Below, in pieces: positions 8,728-17,687 of a stretch of DNA of 55,015 nucleotides. The stretch is from positions 47,386 through 102,400 of the forward strand of contig JAJYFT010000002.1 in the NCBI GenBank assembly GCA_021790815.1, given 5' to 3'. The position numbers were made by a program, and so were the translations under genes. How positions within the stretch are numbered: the stretch's first letter is position 1; each line of letters begins with the position of its first letter. This DNA is from Actinomycetes bacterium (lineage in GTDB: Bacteria; Actinomycetota; Acidimicrobiia; Acidimicrobiales; JABEUL01). The notes under the pieces are model-generated. The model did not search any database. It saw only the letters and a program-made list of their open reading frames with translations, and had not been told where the DNA came from.

Positions 8728-9918
8728 TTACAAGCCAATCGAGGCTTTAAACTCGTCTAGCTTTGAAGTTGTCTCCCATGTAAAATCCTTTTCTGCTCTT
8801 CCAAAGTGACCGTAAGAGGCTGTTCTGCGATAAATTGGACGCCTTAGATCAAGATCCCTAATTATCGCTGCAGGACGTAAATCAAAAACTTCATTGACTG
8901 ATTCAGCTATTTTGACGGGATCAACTTCTTCTGTTGAAAATGTCTCAATCAACACGGACACGGGTCTTGCGACCCCTATTGCGTATGCCACTTGAACTTC
9001 ACATTTCTTGGCGGCGCCTGATGCTACTACGTGTTTTGCAACCCATCTTGCTGCATAAGCACCTGATCGATCAACTTTTGACGGATCCTTTCCCGAAAAT
9101 GCTCCTCCACCATGTCTTGCACTTCCACCATAAGTGTCAACAATTATCTTTCTACCCGTTAAACCAGTATCAGCATGTGGTCCGCCGAGCACAAACTTAC
9201 CTGTCGGGTTAACCAAAATTCGTAAATTGCTAGTGTCAAGATCAACTGGGAGAAGAGGTCTAATTACGTTTTCCTCTAAAGCAGGAGCAAGCTCACCTTC
9301 AATATCGACTCCTTCTTTGTGCTGAGTTGATATCAAAACTGTATTTATTGCGACAGGCTTATTCCCATCAAATTCAATTGAAACTTGTGTCTTCCCATCA
9401 GGGCGTAGATAATCAAGTATGCCTGCTTTTCTCACTTCAGTAAGTCTTTCTGACAACCTATGTGCAAGCCAGATAGGGAGAGGATACAAGTCAGGCGTGT
9501 CGTCACATGCGTACCCAAACATCATTCCTTGGTCACCGGCACCCTGTGAGTTCAAAATGTCCTCACCTGACTTTCCAGTTCTAATTTCCAGAGCACTCGT
9601 TACACCTTGAGCAATATCTGGGGATTGTTTATCTAAAGATACGATTACAGCACACGTGTTAGCGTCAAAACCCTTTTCTGAAGAATCGTAACCTATGTTT
9701 CTTACGATATCTCTTGCAATATTTTGAACGTCGGGTTTTGCAGTTGTCGTAATCTCACCAGCAACAAAAATCAAACCTGTAGTAAGTAACGTTTCACAAG
9801 CGACTCTTGAAGTAGGATCATCTGTCAAAATTGCATCTAAAACGCCATCTGATATCTGATCTGCAATTTTGTCTGGATGCCCTTCAGTTACGCTTTCTGA
9901 AGTAAATATTGTTTTCAT
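8728..9918 (-). CDS. metK: S-adenosylmethionine synthetase
   Basis: Makes S-adenosylmethionine from methionine and ATP. The N-terminus [20 protein letters not shown], the [12 protein letters not shown] motif and the glycine-rich P-loop [16 protein letters not shown] are all present, and the length is about 396 residues, as expected. I place the start at ATG 9918 because family members begin a few residues before [13 protein letters not shown]. An upstream in-frame ATG (9957) would add 13 residues and overlap coaBC. A TTG two codons upstream of 9918, with AGGA nine bases before it, is also possible. It lies directly downstream of coaBC. Confidence 0.97.
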   Translation of the reverse strand: MKTIFTSESVTEGHPDKIADQISDGVLDAILTDDPTSRVACETLLTTGLIFVAGEITTTAKPDVQNIARDIVRNIGYDSSEKGFDANTCAVIVSLDKQSPDIAQGVTSALEIRTGKSGEDILNSQGAGDQGMMFGYACDDTPDLYPLPIWLAHRLSERLTEVRKAGILDYLRPDGKTQVSIEFDGNKPVAINTVLISTQHKEGVDIEGELAPALEENVIRPLLPVDLDTSNLRILVNPTGKFVLGGPHADTGLTGRKIIVDTYGGSARHGGGAFSGKDPSKVDRSGAYAARWVAKHVVASGAAKKCEVQVAYAIGVARPVSVLIETFSTEEVDPVKIAESVNEVFDLRPAAIIRDLDLRRPIYRRTASYGHFGRAEKDFTWETTSKLDEFKASIGL

Positions 9919-9934
9919 TCCCAAGGTCTTAATC

Positions 9935-11170
9935 CTACCTTTCAACCATTTCCTCAACTATTTTTACCAAGTTAAAGGCTATCTCTTTTTTTGACATTAG
10001 TGGAAGTTCTATCCTATTTCCATGCTTAGTTAAAATAAGTACAGAGTTAGTATCATAGCTGAATCCGACACCTGGTTTTGAAACGTCATTAGCAACTATA
10101 ACATCCACGTTTTTTGTTTTCAGCTTCTCTAAAGCCATACTCTCTAGATCGCCTGTTTCTGCGGCAAACCCTATCAAAATCTGTTCTTCATGTAAAACAT
10201 TTTCGCTTTTAGCGTTATGTATATCACGCTGAGCAACCAATTCAGCGAGAATATCTGTTGTCGGAGCGAGATCCAAAGTAGACATTTTGTCTTTCCTTTT
10301 TAATTTTTTTTGAAAAACCTCTTTAGCTTTAAAATCTGCGACTGCTGCTGTCATAACAAATACATCAGTTGAACCTGAAAACTTGATAGTTGCCTCTGCC
10401 ATTTCATCAGCCGTTTCCACTTTTACAACTCGAAATCCATCCAATTCAGGTGTGTCAAATGTTGCAATCAGAGTAACATTTGCACCTTTTAGCCAAAACG
10501 CCTTAGCTATTTCAAACCCTTGCTTACCAGACGACCGATTGGATATGAATCTGACTGGATCAATCGGCTCACGTGTTCCACCCGCTGTTACCACCACATT
10601 CAGGTTTGCAATTGAAGAAGACTTGAGAATTTCTCGTTCCACATAGTCACAAATTGCTGATGGATCTGGAAGCCTCCCCATACCGATATCACCCCCCGCT
10701 AAAAGGCCGCTATCGGGTTCGATAACTTTTACACCGTAGCCTCTCAGCTTTTCGACATTCTCTACAACTGCCCTATTTGTCCACATCTCTTCATGCATTG
10801 CCGGACACAAAACCACTTTCGACTTTGAGGCAATTAAAGTGGCTGAAAGCAGATCAGATGGGATTCCATTTGCGTAACTACCAATTATCCGGGCCGTAGC
10901 AGGGACTACAACAACTGCATCGCATTCTCTAGCTGATGCAGTGTGGGGTATGCTTTCGTCACTGTCATAAAGTGAACTCAACACTTTGTGAGATGACAGA
11001 GCCGATACTGTTACGTCACCTATGAAACGTAATGCGTTCTTAGTCATGATAGGCGTAACCTCTGCGCCATCTTTCACTAAGGTTCTAATGACTTCCACCG
11101 ATTTATAAGCGGCAATTCCCCCCGAAATTCCAACAATAATTTTGACCCCTTTTAAAGGCTCAAAAGCCAC
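9935..11170 (-). CDS. coaBC: Bifunctional phosphopantothenoylcysteine decarboxylase/synthase (CoaBC, Dfp)
   Basis: Catalyses two steps of CoA biosynthesis: coupling 4'-phosphopantothenate to cysteine and then decarboxylating the product. The N-terminal flavoprotein CoaC domain (about residues 8-180) has [11 protein letters not shown], the catalytic histidine in [13 protein letters not shown], and the substrate loop as PAMHEEMW, where PAMN..MW is commoner. The C-terminal CoaB domain (185-405) has [20 protein letters not shown] and the KLKRKDK segment. At 411 residues the fusion is complete. It lies six bases downstream of rpoZ, in the order usual for actinobacteria. Confidence 0.95.
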   Translation of the reverse strand: MAFEPLKGVKIIVGISGGIAAYKSVEVIRTLVKDGAEVTPIMTKNALRFIGDVTVSALSSHKVLSSLYDSDESIPHTASARECDAVVVVPATARIIGSYANGIPSDLLSATLIASKSKVVLCPAMHEEMWTNRAVVENVEKLRGYGVKVIEPDSGLLAGGDIGMGRLPDPSAICDYVEREILKSSSIANLNVVVTAGGTREPIDPVRFISNRSSGKQGFEIAKAFWLKGANVTLIATFDTPELDGFRVVKVETADEMAEATIKFSGSTDVFVMTAAVADFKAKEVFQKKLKRKDKMSTLDLAPTTDILAELVAQRDIHNAKSENVLHEEQILIGFAAETGDLESMALEKLKTKNVDVIVANDVSKPGVGFSYDTNSVLILTKHGNRIELPLMSKKEIAFNLVKIVEEMVER

Positions 11171-11176
11171 GTTAAG

Positions 11177-11590
11177 CTAGCCTATTATCTCTTCATTAGG
11201 TGACGATTCGCTCAAAAGGGACTCTTCACCTATCAGTGTTGTGGAACTAGTTTCTCTGTTGCTAGAACCAAGCGCTTGTGCACTGTCTGAAGATTCTTTC
11301 TCAAGCTCAAACTCTTGATCATTGCGAGGTTCGTCATCTGAGCTCTTAAGAGGAACCGAAATCACCTTGCCTTGAGCTATCTCTTCCATCGCAATGGAAA
11401 GTGGCTTCCTAGCTACGCTAGTAACCTGTGGAGGAGCGATGCTTCCCAAGCCCTCCCCAAGCTGGTTAAAGTATGAATTTATTTGACGGCAGCGCTTAGC
11501 CGATACTATGACAAGTGAAAATTTTGATTTTACTTTTTCTAAAAGGTCTTCGATGGGTGGGTCCATCATGGTGTTTCTTAATTCTGACAT
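11177..11590 (-). CDS. rpoZ: RNA polymerase omega subunit
   Basis: A small subunit that aids assembly and stability of RNA polymerase by clamping beta-prime. The omega signature is clear in PPIEDLLEKVKSKFSLVIVSAKRCRQINSYFN (about residues 10-42), followed by KPLSIAMEEIAQGKV. After residue 85 comes a serine- and glutamate-rich acidic tail of about 50 residues that is not part of the conserved fold. The start at ATG 11590 is supported by GGAGAG just upstream; a TTG four codons earlier is less likely. The gene lies between gmk and coaBC. Confidence 0.93.
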   Translation of the reverse strand: MSELRNTMMDPPIEDLLEKVKSKFSLVIVSAKRCRQINSYFNQLGEGLGSIAPPQVTSVARKPLSIAMEEIAQGKVISVPLKSSDDEPRNDQEFELEKESSDSAQALGSSNRETSSTTLIGEESLLSESSPNEEIIG

Positions 11591-11623
11591 TAAACTCTCC
11601 AAATTCGTGACCGGTTATTTATA

Positions 11624-12181
11624 CTACGATTTTCGCCAGTTCCTAATAATACCAGCTATTTCGGCAACTGTTTTACCAATTTCATCATTCACTACCACTA
11701 CGTCGGCCATAAAAATTCCGGCTTCTTCTTCTCGTTTAGCCTCTTTTACACGCTTTTCAACGTGTTCAGCACTGTCCCCTCGTTGAGTCAAGCGATCTCG
11801 TTGCGCCTCGGGTGATGGTGGCATCAAAAAAATCAATTTGGCTCGCTCGGGAACCTTCTCTAGGACTTGACGAGCACCCTGAACGTCGATCTCAAGTAGT
11901 ACATCACTGCCTTGCGGCGGTTCAGGCCAAGGAGTTCCATAGTAGTGGTCCAAAAATTTTGCCCACTCAAGGAATTTACCTTCATTGACTAGATTCAAAA
12001 AAGCCTCTTCGTCGAGGAACGTGTATGCATCTTCGCTTTCTCCATTCCTTCTGGCGCGTGTAGTGCAGGACCTGCTCAACCAAAGGTTACCGACTTGCTT
12101 CAAAAGCTCCGCGACAACGGTTCCTTTGCCAACACCTCCTGGTCCGGAGATTACAAATATTTTTGGTTCTTTAGTCTCCAA
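11624..12181 (-). CDS. gmk: Guanylate kinase
   Basis: Phosphorylates GMP to GDP with ATP. The P-loop ISGPGGVGKGTVV, the GMP-binding region SCTTRARRNGE...YTFL, the Y..YGTP segment, and the lid region with RLTQRGDSAEHVEKRV are intact. The start is uncertain. An ATG at 12241 would overlap mihF by 71 bp. A TTG at 12181 gives the usual short lead into the P-loop and overlaps the mihF stop region by only 11 bp, so I prefer it. A GTG at 12214 with AGGGG upstream is another option. Coupled translation with mihF is likely. Confidence 0.94.
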   Translation of the reverse strand: METKEPKIFVISGPGGVGKGTVVAELLKQVGNLWLSRSCTTRARRNGESEDAYTFLDEEAFLNLVNEGKFLEWAKFLDHYYGTPWPEPPQGSDVLLEIDVQGARQVLEKVPERAKLIFLMPPSPEAQRDRLTQRGDSAEHVEKRVKEAKREEEAGIFMADVVVVNDEIGKTVAEIAGIIRNWRKS

Positions 12182-12488
12182 GTGCGTCAAGGAGTTCTTG
12201 GCGCTGCTTCGCACCAAGCCCCTGAACGCGGCGGGATTCACTGATTCCCACCCCGTCTAGCAGACGTCGAGCCTTTACTTTGCCTAAGCCTGGAAGCGAT
12301 TCCAATACCGTTAGGACTTTCATTTTTGCAATTGTCTCATTGTTAGCAGCTGTTTCAAGGAGCTCAGGAAAAGTAAGAGACCCTATTTTAAGCCTCCCTT
12401 TTACTTCCGCACGAGCCTTACGAGCTTCAGCCGCCTTTGCGAGCGCTGCCTGTCTTTGTTCTGGTGTTAATACTGGTGGTTGTGGCAT
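12171..12488 (-). CDS. mihF: Integration host factor, actinobacterial type (mIHF)
   Basis: A nucleoid-associated DNA-bending protein unrelated to E. coli IhfAB. The 105-residue product begins MPQPPVLTPEQRQAALAKA and carries the helix-two-turn-helix core in VLESLPGLGKVKARRLLDGV followed by RRVQGLGAKQRQELL. These features, and the position directly before gmk, rpoZ, coaBC and metK, match the conserved actinobacterial arrangement. The protein is essential in mycobacteria. It lies 14 bp downstream of ispG. Confidence 0.95.
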   Translation of the reverse strand: MPQPPVLTPEQRQAALAKAAEARKARAEVKGRLKIGSLTFPELLETAANNETIAKMKVLTVLESLPGLGKVKARRLLDGVGISESRRVQGLGAKQRQELLDALGD

Positions 12489-12502
12489 ATTTTTGAAGAT
12501 TA

Positions 12503-13759
12503 TCAGGAACTTTCACCCTTGTTTGAAAATTTGGTCCGAATTGACTCAATTTTGGTAGCTACAGAGTTTACATCTTGCCCCTTTTCGCTGAATAACGCCA
12601 GTCTATCGGCCTCAGCTTCTTTTTCAGCAAATTTATCTTTTTTTGCTAATCTTGCCTCAATTCCTTCCTCAACAAGCTTTTCGGCTTCATAAATTAGCGC
12701 TTCAACCATCTCACTTTCTGCGACAACACGAACAATTTCACCTCGAATAAAAAGGTGTCCCCTGTGTCGACCTGCGGCAATTCCAAGATCGGCTGCTCGC
12801 GCTTCACCCGGACCGTTTACAACACATCCCATTACGGCAACTTGAATTGGTAGGTTTTTCTTTTCAAGTGCTTCTTGAACTTGTTTTGCAACCGATATGA
12901 CATCAACTTCTGCTCTTCCACATGAAGGACAAGCAATTAAGTCAACTCCCCGTCTCTCTCTAAGACCTAATGCTTCTAAGAGTTGTCTTCCAGCCTTTGC
13001 TTCCTCAACAGGATCGGCAGTTAACGAGTACCGTATGGTGTCACCGATACCTTCTGCTAGCAATGCCCCAATACCTGCTGTTCCTTTTATGAGACCACTT
13101 GGAGGAGGACCAGCTTCAGTTACACCTAAGTGCAGTGGATAGTCGAAGGTCTCAGACGCTAAACGGTAGGCATCGATCATAAGAGGCACATTAGATGCTT
13201 TTACTGAAATCTTAACGTCAAAAAAATCTACCTCAGAAAAATATTCCAACTCCATTTTTGCTGACTCAATTAATGCTTCTGGAGTTGGCCCATTATATTT
13301 TTTGTAAAGATCTGGATGCAAAGATCCTGCATTTACCCCAATCCTTATTGGGACATTTCTATCTTTTGCTTCCTTAGCAATCGACTTTATCTCATGTGGC
13401 TTCCTCAAATTCCCAGGATTTAATCGTAAACCATTGACACCCGCTTCTAGTGCCAAATAAGCCATTTCATGGTGGAAATGAATGTCCGCTATTATTGGAA
13501 CTGGAGATCTTGGAACAATATTAGCTAGACCTTCTGCTGCAGCCTCTTCATTGCAAGTACATCTCACAATGTCGGCTCCACTCGCGAAAAGTGCATAAAT
13601 TTGTTCTAGCGTGCCATCAACATCTGCAGTTTTAGTCGTTGTCATTGACTGAACGCTGATAGGTTCCCCGCCACCTATTGGAACTTTACCCACCATTATT
13701 TTACGAGTAATTTTCCGACTATTTCCTATGGTCATTTCACTAAATCCTAAACTTTGCAT
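12503..13759 (-). CDS. ispG: 4-hydroxy-3-methylbut-2-enyl diphosphate synthase (IspG/GcpE)
   Basis: The penultimate step of the MEP isoprenoid pathway, a [4Fe-4S] TIM-barrel enzyme. Key segments are PISVQSMTTTKTADV, the repeated glycine-rich barrel strands (ADIHFHHEM, GLRLNPGNL), and the cluster cysteines in CPSCGR and GCVVNGPGEA. The protein ends with about 55 extra, charged residues (EKLVEEGIEARLAKKDKF...) typical of actinobacterial members. Start: ATG 13759, or ATG 13735, which has AGGA nine bases upstream and also fits the family. It is probably the first gene of the long minus-strand block. Confidence 0.95.
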   Translation of the reverse strand: MQSLGFSEMTIGNSRKITRKIMVGKVPIGGGEPISVQSMTTTKTADVDGTLEQIYALFASGADIVRCTCNEEAAAEGLANIVPRSPVPIIADIHFHHEMAYLALEAGVNGLRLNPGNLRKPHEIKSIAKEAKDRNVPIRIGVNAGSLHPDLYKKYNGPTPEALIESAKMELEYFSEVDFFDVKISVKASNVPLMIDAYRLASETFDYPLHLGVTEAGPPPSGLIKGTAGIGALLAEGIGDTIRYSLTADPVEEAKAGRQLLEALGLRERRGVDLIACPSCGRAEVDVISVAKQVQEALEKKNLPIQVAVMGCVVNGPGEARAADLGIAAGRHRGHLFIRGEIVRVVAESEMVEALIYEAEKLVEEGIEARLAKKDKFAEKEAEADRLALFSEKGQDVNSVATKIESIRTKFSNKGESS

Positions 13760-13767
13760 TAAATTGC

Positions 13768-13779
13768 TTACTTAAGTAA
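13768..13779. promoter_or_regulatory. 12-bp perfect palindrome upstream of ispG
   Basis: TTACTTAAGTAA lies 9 to 20 bp before the ATG at 13759. Its core ACTTAAGT also occurs at 43497-43504, upstream of the Tad operon. The position at the head of the ispG-mihF-gmk block suggests an operator or a core promoter element. The function is not known. Confidence 0.35.
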
Positions 13780-14018
13780 TTTTAGTCAAACTTTTCAATC
13801 TTCCTAGTCCGGAATCTATGATTCTTGCCATATAGGCACTTTATTTTCTCGTTTGATGAACAGTGTCTTTTGTAGAAAATAGGTAAACTACCCAACAAAC
13901 ACAACTCTAAAATTAGATTTAATTACGTTAACTCGCCAAAATAACTATTAGTTACTATACAAAATCCAATAAGTATGGATTTATGGACTCATAAAATCAC
14001 GAATTGCAAAACTAAGAA

Positions 14019-14243
14019 TTACAGCGCTTCTCCTAGTACTGCAAAGAGAATCACGCAACATACTGACACCATTATTACTCCATAACTTACACTCAAAAGA
14101 ACACTCCAAAAACTTAAACTTCCTCGCCCATCTTCAGCTAGAGAGCGTCTATACCATGAGATTACGGCTAAAAGTGAGCTAAAAATCATGGTTACCGCAG
14201 CTATACGGACAAAAGTTAGCAGAATTGGAATAGCACTTAGCAT
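14019..14243 (-). CDS. Small two-helix membrane protein, unknown function
   Basis: A 74-residue product with two strong hydrophobic segments (about residues 3-27 and 46-70) joined by a short polar loop containing YRRSLAEDGRGSLSF. I do not recognise a family. The ATG at 14243 has no Shine-Dalgarno, but a TAAAAT hexamer lies about 10 bases upstream, so a leaderless transcript is possible. It lies between ispG and the exoprotein gene, divergent from the latter. The polar loop and second helix make it more convincing than a chance frame in AT-rich DNA, but this is not certain. Confidence 0.6.
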   Translation of the reverse strand: MLSAIPILLTFVRIAAVTMIFSSLLAVISWYRRSLAEDGRGSLSFWSVLLSVSYGVIMVSVCCVILFAVLGEAL

Positions 14244-14345
14244 TCAGATATTTTACCGATTTTGAAGCATTCAATCGAAGTTGTAGCCTAATTTTTCAGT
14301 TTCTAGTAAAATAATTGTGACTACCATCGTTATGAATAACTAATA

Positions 14346-16838
14346 ATGTCAAATGCTAAATACCTATACAAGCTTTTTTGCACAGTGCTAATAAGTTTCT
14401 TATTAGCACTATTTTCGCCGGGCTACTTTGCTTTTGCAATCCAACCAAACCTTTCTCCAATTCTAAATAGCGGAAGCCACGTGAAAGTTTCTCGTTCAAA
14501 TACTAATAACCCTTTACGGTATAAACTCCCTCTTAGAATTGGGAAAACAACTAGAACTGGACCAACTGACCCAAGATCTTCTCTTATAAGCGGTGGGATC
14601 TCTGCTCCCTTTGCTGGAAAAAGCCACGGCATCAAAGGCGTCCCTGCAGCCAGTGGAACATTATCTCCAATTCAGTCTTTAAGCGATCTAAATGCAATGA
14701 TTCCATCAGACAACATTTACTTTCCTGAGTATGAAATTATTGGGTTAAGTTATGCCAGCTACAAGTTAGAAATTGGGAATCCAGAAAATGCTTCATCAAG
14801 TTTTACTGTTTCTCTTTCAAATAGCCAAAACAGTAACTACACAGGAACTCTTAGCGGCAGGACATACGTTGACTATGCCTTTTCAAATCCCTCAAGCGGC
14901 TTGATATCAATTTCATCGAACTCGCCTTTAACTGCCGTTCTAGCCATTTCAACGGCTTCAACAGTGTCACTTGTGGAAGGTATGACTAATGAGTCCACTA
15001 CTTTTTATTGGCCTATCGATGAGTCAAGTTTGAGTAATAATGAAACTTCAATTGCAATAGGTAACCCAACATCTCAAGCTGCTAGCGGTTCTATTGAATC
15101 AAATAGCCACTCAATCAGTTTTGGTCCAATCCCTCCGATGACCAATGAAATACTTCCTATGAGTGGATCATTCTTATCTCAAATCTCCCTTGTAGCTAAC
15201 ACCCAGGTAGTAGCGAACGAAATATCTTTGTTTAGAGGTCCGATTGGTTCGACCGAGGTGAGTGAAATTCCCGGAAACTCTTCTCCGGCCACACAAATGT
15301 ACTGGCCATACTACGACAGTCACGACACTTCTGGAAACAATTCAATTTCAATTCTTATATCCAACCCATTACAATCGACTCAAACAGCGAACGTGACTCT
15401 TACTCTCGGAACCTTAACCTGGAAGTCTTCTCCTGTCGCGCCCGGCATGACGGTATCTACAAATTTGCTGGGATCAAACAATGGTCCGGTTACTCTTCAA
15501 TCAAGTGCTCCGATAATTGCCGTTGAACACTCTATAGTTGGTGACTCTTTAAGTGACGTTCCAGGTCAAAGTTTAAGTGCTGAATCAGCATTTCCCCAAC
15601 CTAATTTATCTTTAAGTGAAAATGGTAACAGTTCGTGGTTTTACGTAGCAAATCCATCTGGAACACCTGCAACGGTATCTTTATACTGTGGCAACAGTAC
15701 GGTTCCAATTTTTACTTCGGCACTTGGATCTGACTCTTACCAAACCTATAATTTCAAACCCTCAGATATTGGGCCTATTTATATGATCGGCTCAGCTCCA
15801 CTGATTGCCTCAATTCGTTCAGTATTAGGTCCAAATATGCCTACTGTTACATCTATCGGCCCCCAATCTGGACCAATTAGTGGTGGAACAAACGTAACTA
15901 TTATCGGGCAAAACTTTGTTTCACCATCAGTTGTATACTTTGGAAGCAGTTTTGGACTGAACATTTCAGTTTTGAGTTCAACTGAAATAAAGGTAACCTC
16001 GCCTGCATCGTCACAAGGTCTAACAACCATTACGGTTCAAACAGTTGCAGGATTCAGTTCTATACCTCAAGCTTTTCGCTATGACATCCCATCTGGAGTA
16101 TTTTCGTCTGGTGAGCTTGGCTATGATATTAGCTGGCCACAATGCCCGAATAATGTTCCAAGTGTTAATGAATCATTCACTATCATTGGAGCGGACTATG
16201 GTGCCCCATTTACACAAAACCCTTGTCTGCTTAACGAAACTGCATTTGCAGGTACCAACTTTGCTCTATACGCTGTCGTATTTTGGGAGGTCGGTGACAA
16301 TCAATATGGATCTATGCCCAAGGACTGTTCTGGGGCAAATGCATCGAACTCTTGTTTTGCTTACGATTGGGGTTACGCTAGCGCAAAAGCAGACTTTTCT
16401 TTTGCGCTAAATGAAGGAGTGGCAGCTGATTCATGGTGGCTAGACATTGAAGGCCCTGCTGGGAGTGGTAACCCTCTTTGGTCAACTGATTTGAATGCGA
16501 ACTCACAAGCAGTACAAGGCGCAATTGATTTTTTTAGATCTCAAGCAGTTCCTGGGATACCGAGCGAGTTTGAAAAAGTTGGGGTATATGCGTCGCCTTG
16601 CAACTGGCCACAAATTGTGGGGGGAGCCGACTTGGGATCTGGCTGCACTAATTACAGTGGCTACGATCCAAATGTACCTGAATGGATAGCAGACTACAAC
16701 AACCCTGGCGCGCCGTCAACATATTGCGGCCCAAATTACAACTTTACATCTGGTGGCATATGGCTTGTCCAGTTTTCAGACGGCAGCCCTCCTGAATTTA
16801 ACATGACACCTGGATTTGATTCTGACTATGCCTGCTAA
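14346..16838 (+). CDS. Secreted modular protein: repeat region, IPT/TIG domain, GH25-like C-terminal domain
   Basis: An 830-residue exported protein with a signal peptide (residues 1-31, ending GYFAFA). Residues about 110-490 form four loosely similar modules, each with a Y/FWP- or FPE/FPQ-type opening and an IGNP, ISNP or VANP turn. An IPT/TIG immunoglobulin-like domain follows at about 498-578 (VTSIGPQSGPISGGTNVTIIG). The last 240 residues resemble GH25/DUF1906-type lysozyme-like barrels: GYDISWPQC, a possible acidic site in WWLDIEG, and WLVQFSDG near the end. This domain contains eight cysteines, the final residue among them. The role is probably cell-wall binding or hydrolysis; the substrate is unknown. 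Its stop overlaps the start of the ccdA-like gene. Confidence 0.85.
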   Translation: MSNAKYLYKLFCTVLISFLLALFSPGYFAFAIQPNLSPILNSGSHVKVSRSNTNNPLRYKLPLRIGKTTRTGPTDPRSSLISGGISAPFAGKSHGIKGVPAASGTLSPIQSLSDLNAMIPSDNIYFPEYEIIGLSYASYKLEIGNPENASSSFTVSLSNSQNSNYTGTLSGRTYVDYAFSNPSSGLISISSNSPLTAVLAISTASTVSLVEGMTNESTTFYWPIDESSLSNNETSIAIGNPTSQAASGSIESNSHSISFGPIPPMTNEILPMSGSFLSQISLVANTQVVANEISLFRGPIGSTEVSEIPGNSSPATQMYWPYYDSHDTSGNNSISILISNPLQSTQTANVTLTLGTLTWKSSPVAPGMTVSTNLLGSNNGPVTLQSSAPIIAVEHSIVGDSLSDVPGQSLSAESAFPQPNLSLSENGNSSWFYVANPSGTPATVSLYCGNSTVPIFTSALGSDSYQTYNFKPSDIGPIYMIGSAPLIASIRSVLGPNMPTVTSIGPQSGPISGGTNVTIIGQNFVSPSVVYFGSSFGLNISVLSSTEIKVTSPASSQGLTTITVQTVAGFSSIPQAFRYDIPSGVFSSGELGYDISWPQCPNNVPSVNESFTIIGADYGAPFTQNPCLLNETAFAGTNFALYAVVFWEVGDNQYGSMPKDCSGANASNSCFAYDWGYASAKADFSFALNEGVAADSWWLDIEGPAGSGNPLWSTDLNANSQAVQGAIDFFRSQAVPGIPSEFEKVGVYASPCNWPQIVGGADLGSGCTNYSGYDPNVPEWIADYNNPGAPSTYCGPNYNFTSGGIWLVQFSDGSPPEFNMTPGFDSDYAC

Positions 16839-17541
16839 CGAAATTGGTTTACTAACTGCATTTGGTGCGGGAATTGTCTCAACACTATCACCATGTGTTC
16901 TCCCACTAGTTCCAGCATATGTAGCTACTGTCTCAGCAACTTCAACTATCGATAACGATCAGGAAAATCACAATCAAATGTCAGTACTTTTTGGTACTCT
17001 AACATTCATTTTTGGTTTCACATCCGTATTTGTTTTGCTCGGCCTCAGTGCTACATCATTTGGAAGGATGCTAAATCACAACCAAGCTATTTTAGTAAAA
17101 ATTTCGGGGATAGTTATAGTGGTGATGGCAATATTTATTCTTGTTACTTCGTACGCCAAAAATATTACTCTGCTAAAAGAGTTCAAGTTCAATCCACGGA
17201 TTTCTAGATTTAAACGAATTGGCCCGTTTTTGACAGGATGTGCATTTGCTCTGGGATGGACACCTTGTATCGGACCAATCCTTGCTTCCATACTTGCTTA
17301 TGCATCTACCCAGTCGAATGTCGTAAATGGGGCACTCCTTTTAGGAATTTACTCTTTAGGTGTAAGCATTCCCTTTCTCCTTGCAACCCTAGTTTTAGAA
17401 CAAATAAGTCCATTACTCCATTTTCTCAAAGTTCATTCTAGGAAAATTTCGGTATCTGCCGGAATTCTTATGCTTGCCTTAGGCGGTCTCCTTGTTATGG
17501 GACAACTTAATTCAATTACAATTTTTATAACTAGCTTCTGA
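16828..17541 (+). CDS. ccdA: CcdA/DsbD-like thiol-redox membrane protein
   Basis: A polytopic membrane protein of about 237 residues that moves reducing equivalents across the membrane by a cysteine pair. The signature cysteines are in TLSPCVLPLVPAYV (first helix) and GWTPCIGPILASI (fourth helix). Six hydrophobic segments are visible. Members serve cytochrome c maturation or periplasmic/exoplasmic disulfide exchange. The ATG at 16828 overlaps the last 11 bases of the upstream exoprotein gene. A TTG at 16816 is a less likely start. No cytochrome c maturation gene is nearby, so a role in exoprotein thiol chemistry fits the context better. That role is inferred. Confidence 0.88.
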   Translation: MPANEIGLLTAFGAGIVSTLSPCVLPLVPAYVATVSATSTIDNDQENHNQMSVLFGTLTFIFGFTSVFVLLGLSATSFGRMLNHNQAILVKISGIVIVVMAIFILVTSYAKNITLLKEFKFNPRISRFKRIGPFLTGCAFALGWTPCIGPILASILAYASTQSNVVNGALLLGIYSLGVSIPFLLATLVLEQISPLLHFLKVHSRKISVSAGILMLALGGLLVMGQLNSITIFITSF

Positions 17542-17687
17542 ATCTCTCTGAGACGTTTGCGCTAGCAATTCAATCCAGTTTCGCCAGATATTTTTAAAAA
17601 TCGGCAGGTTTTTGCCCTAGTACGGCGTCTTATGTTTTAAATAGAAATTTCTGATGAAACACCATATATAATTTAGAGGAGAGATTT

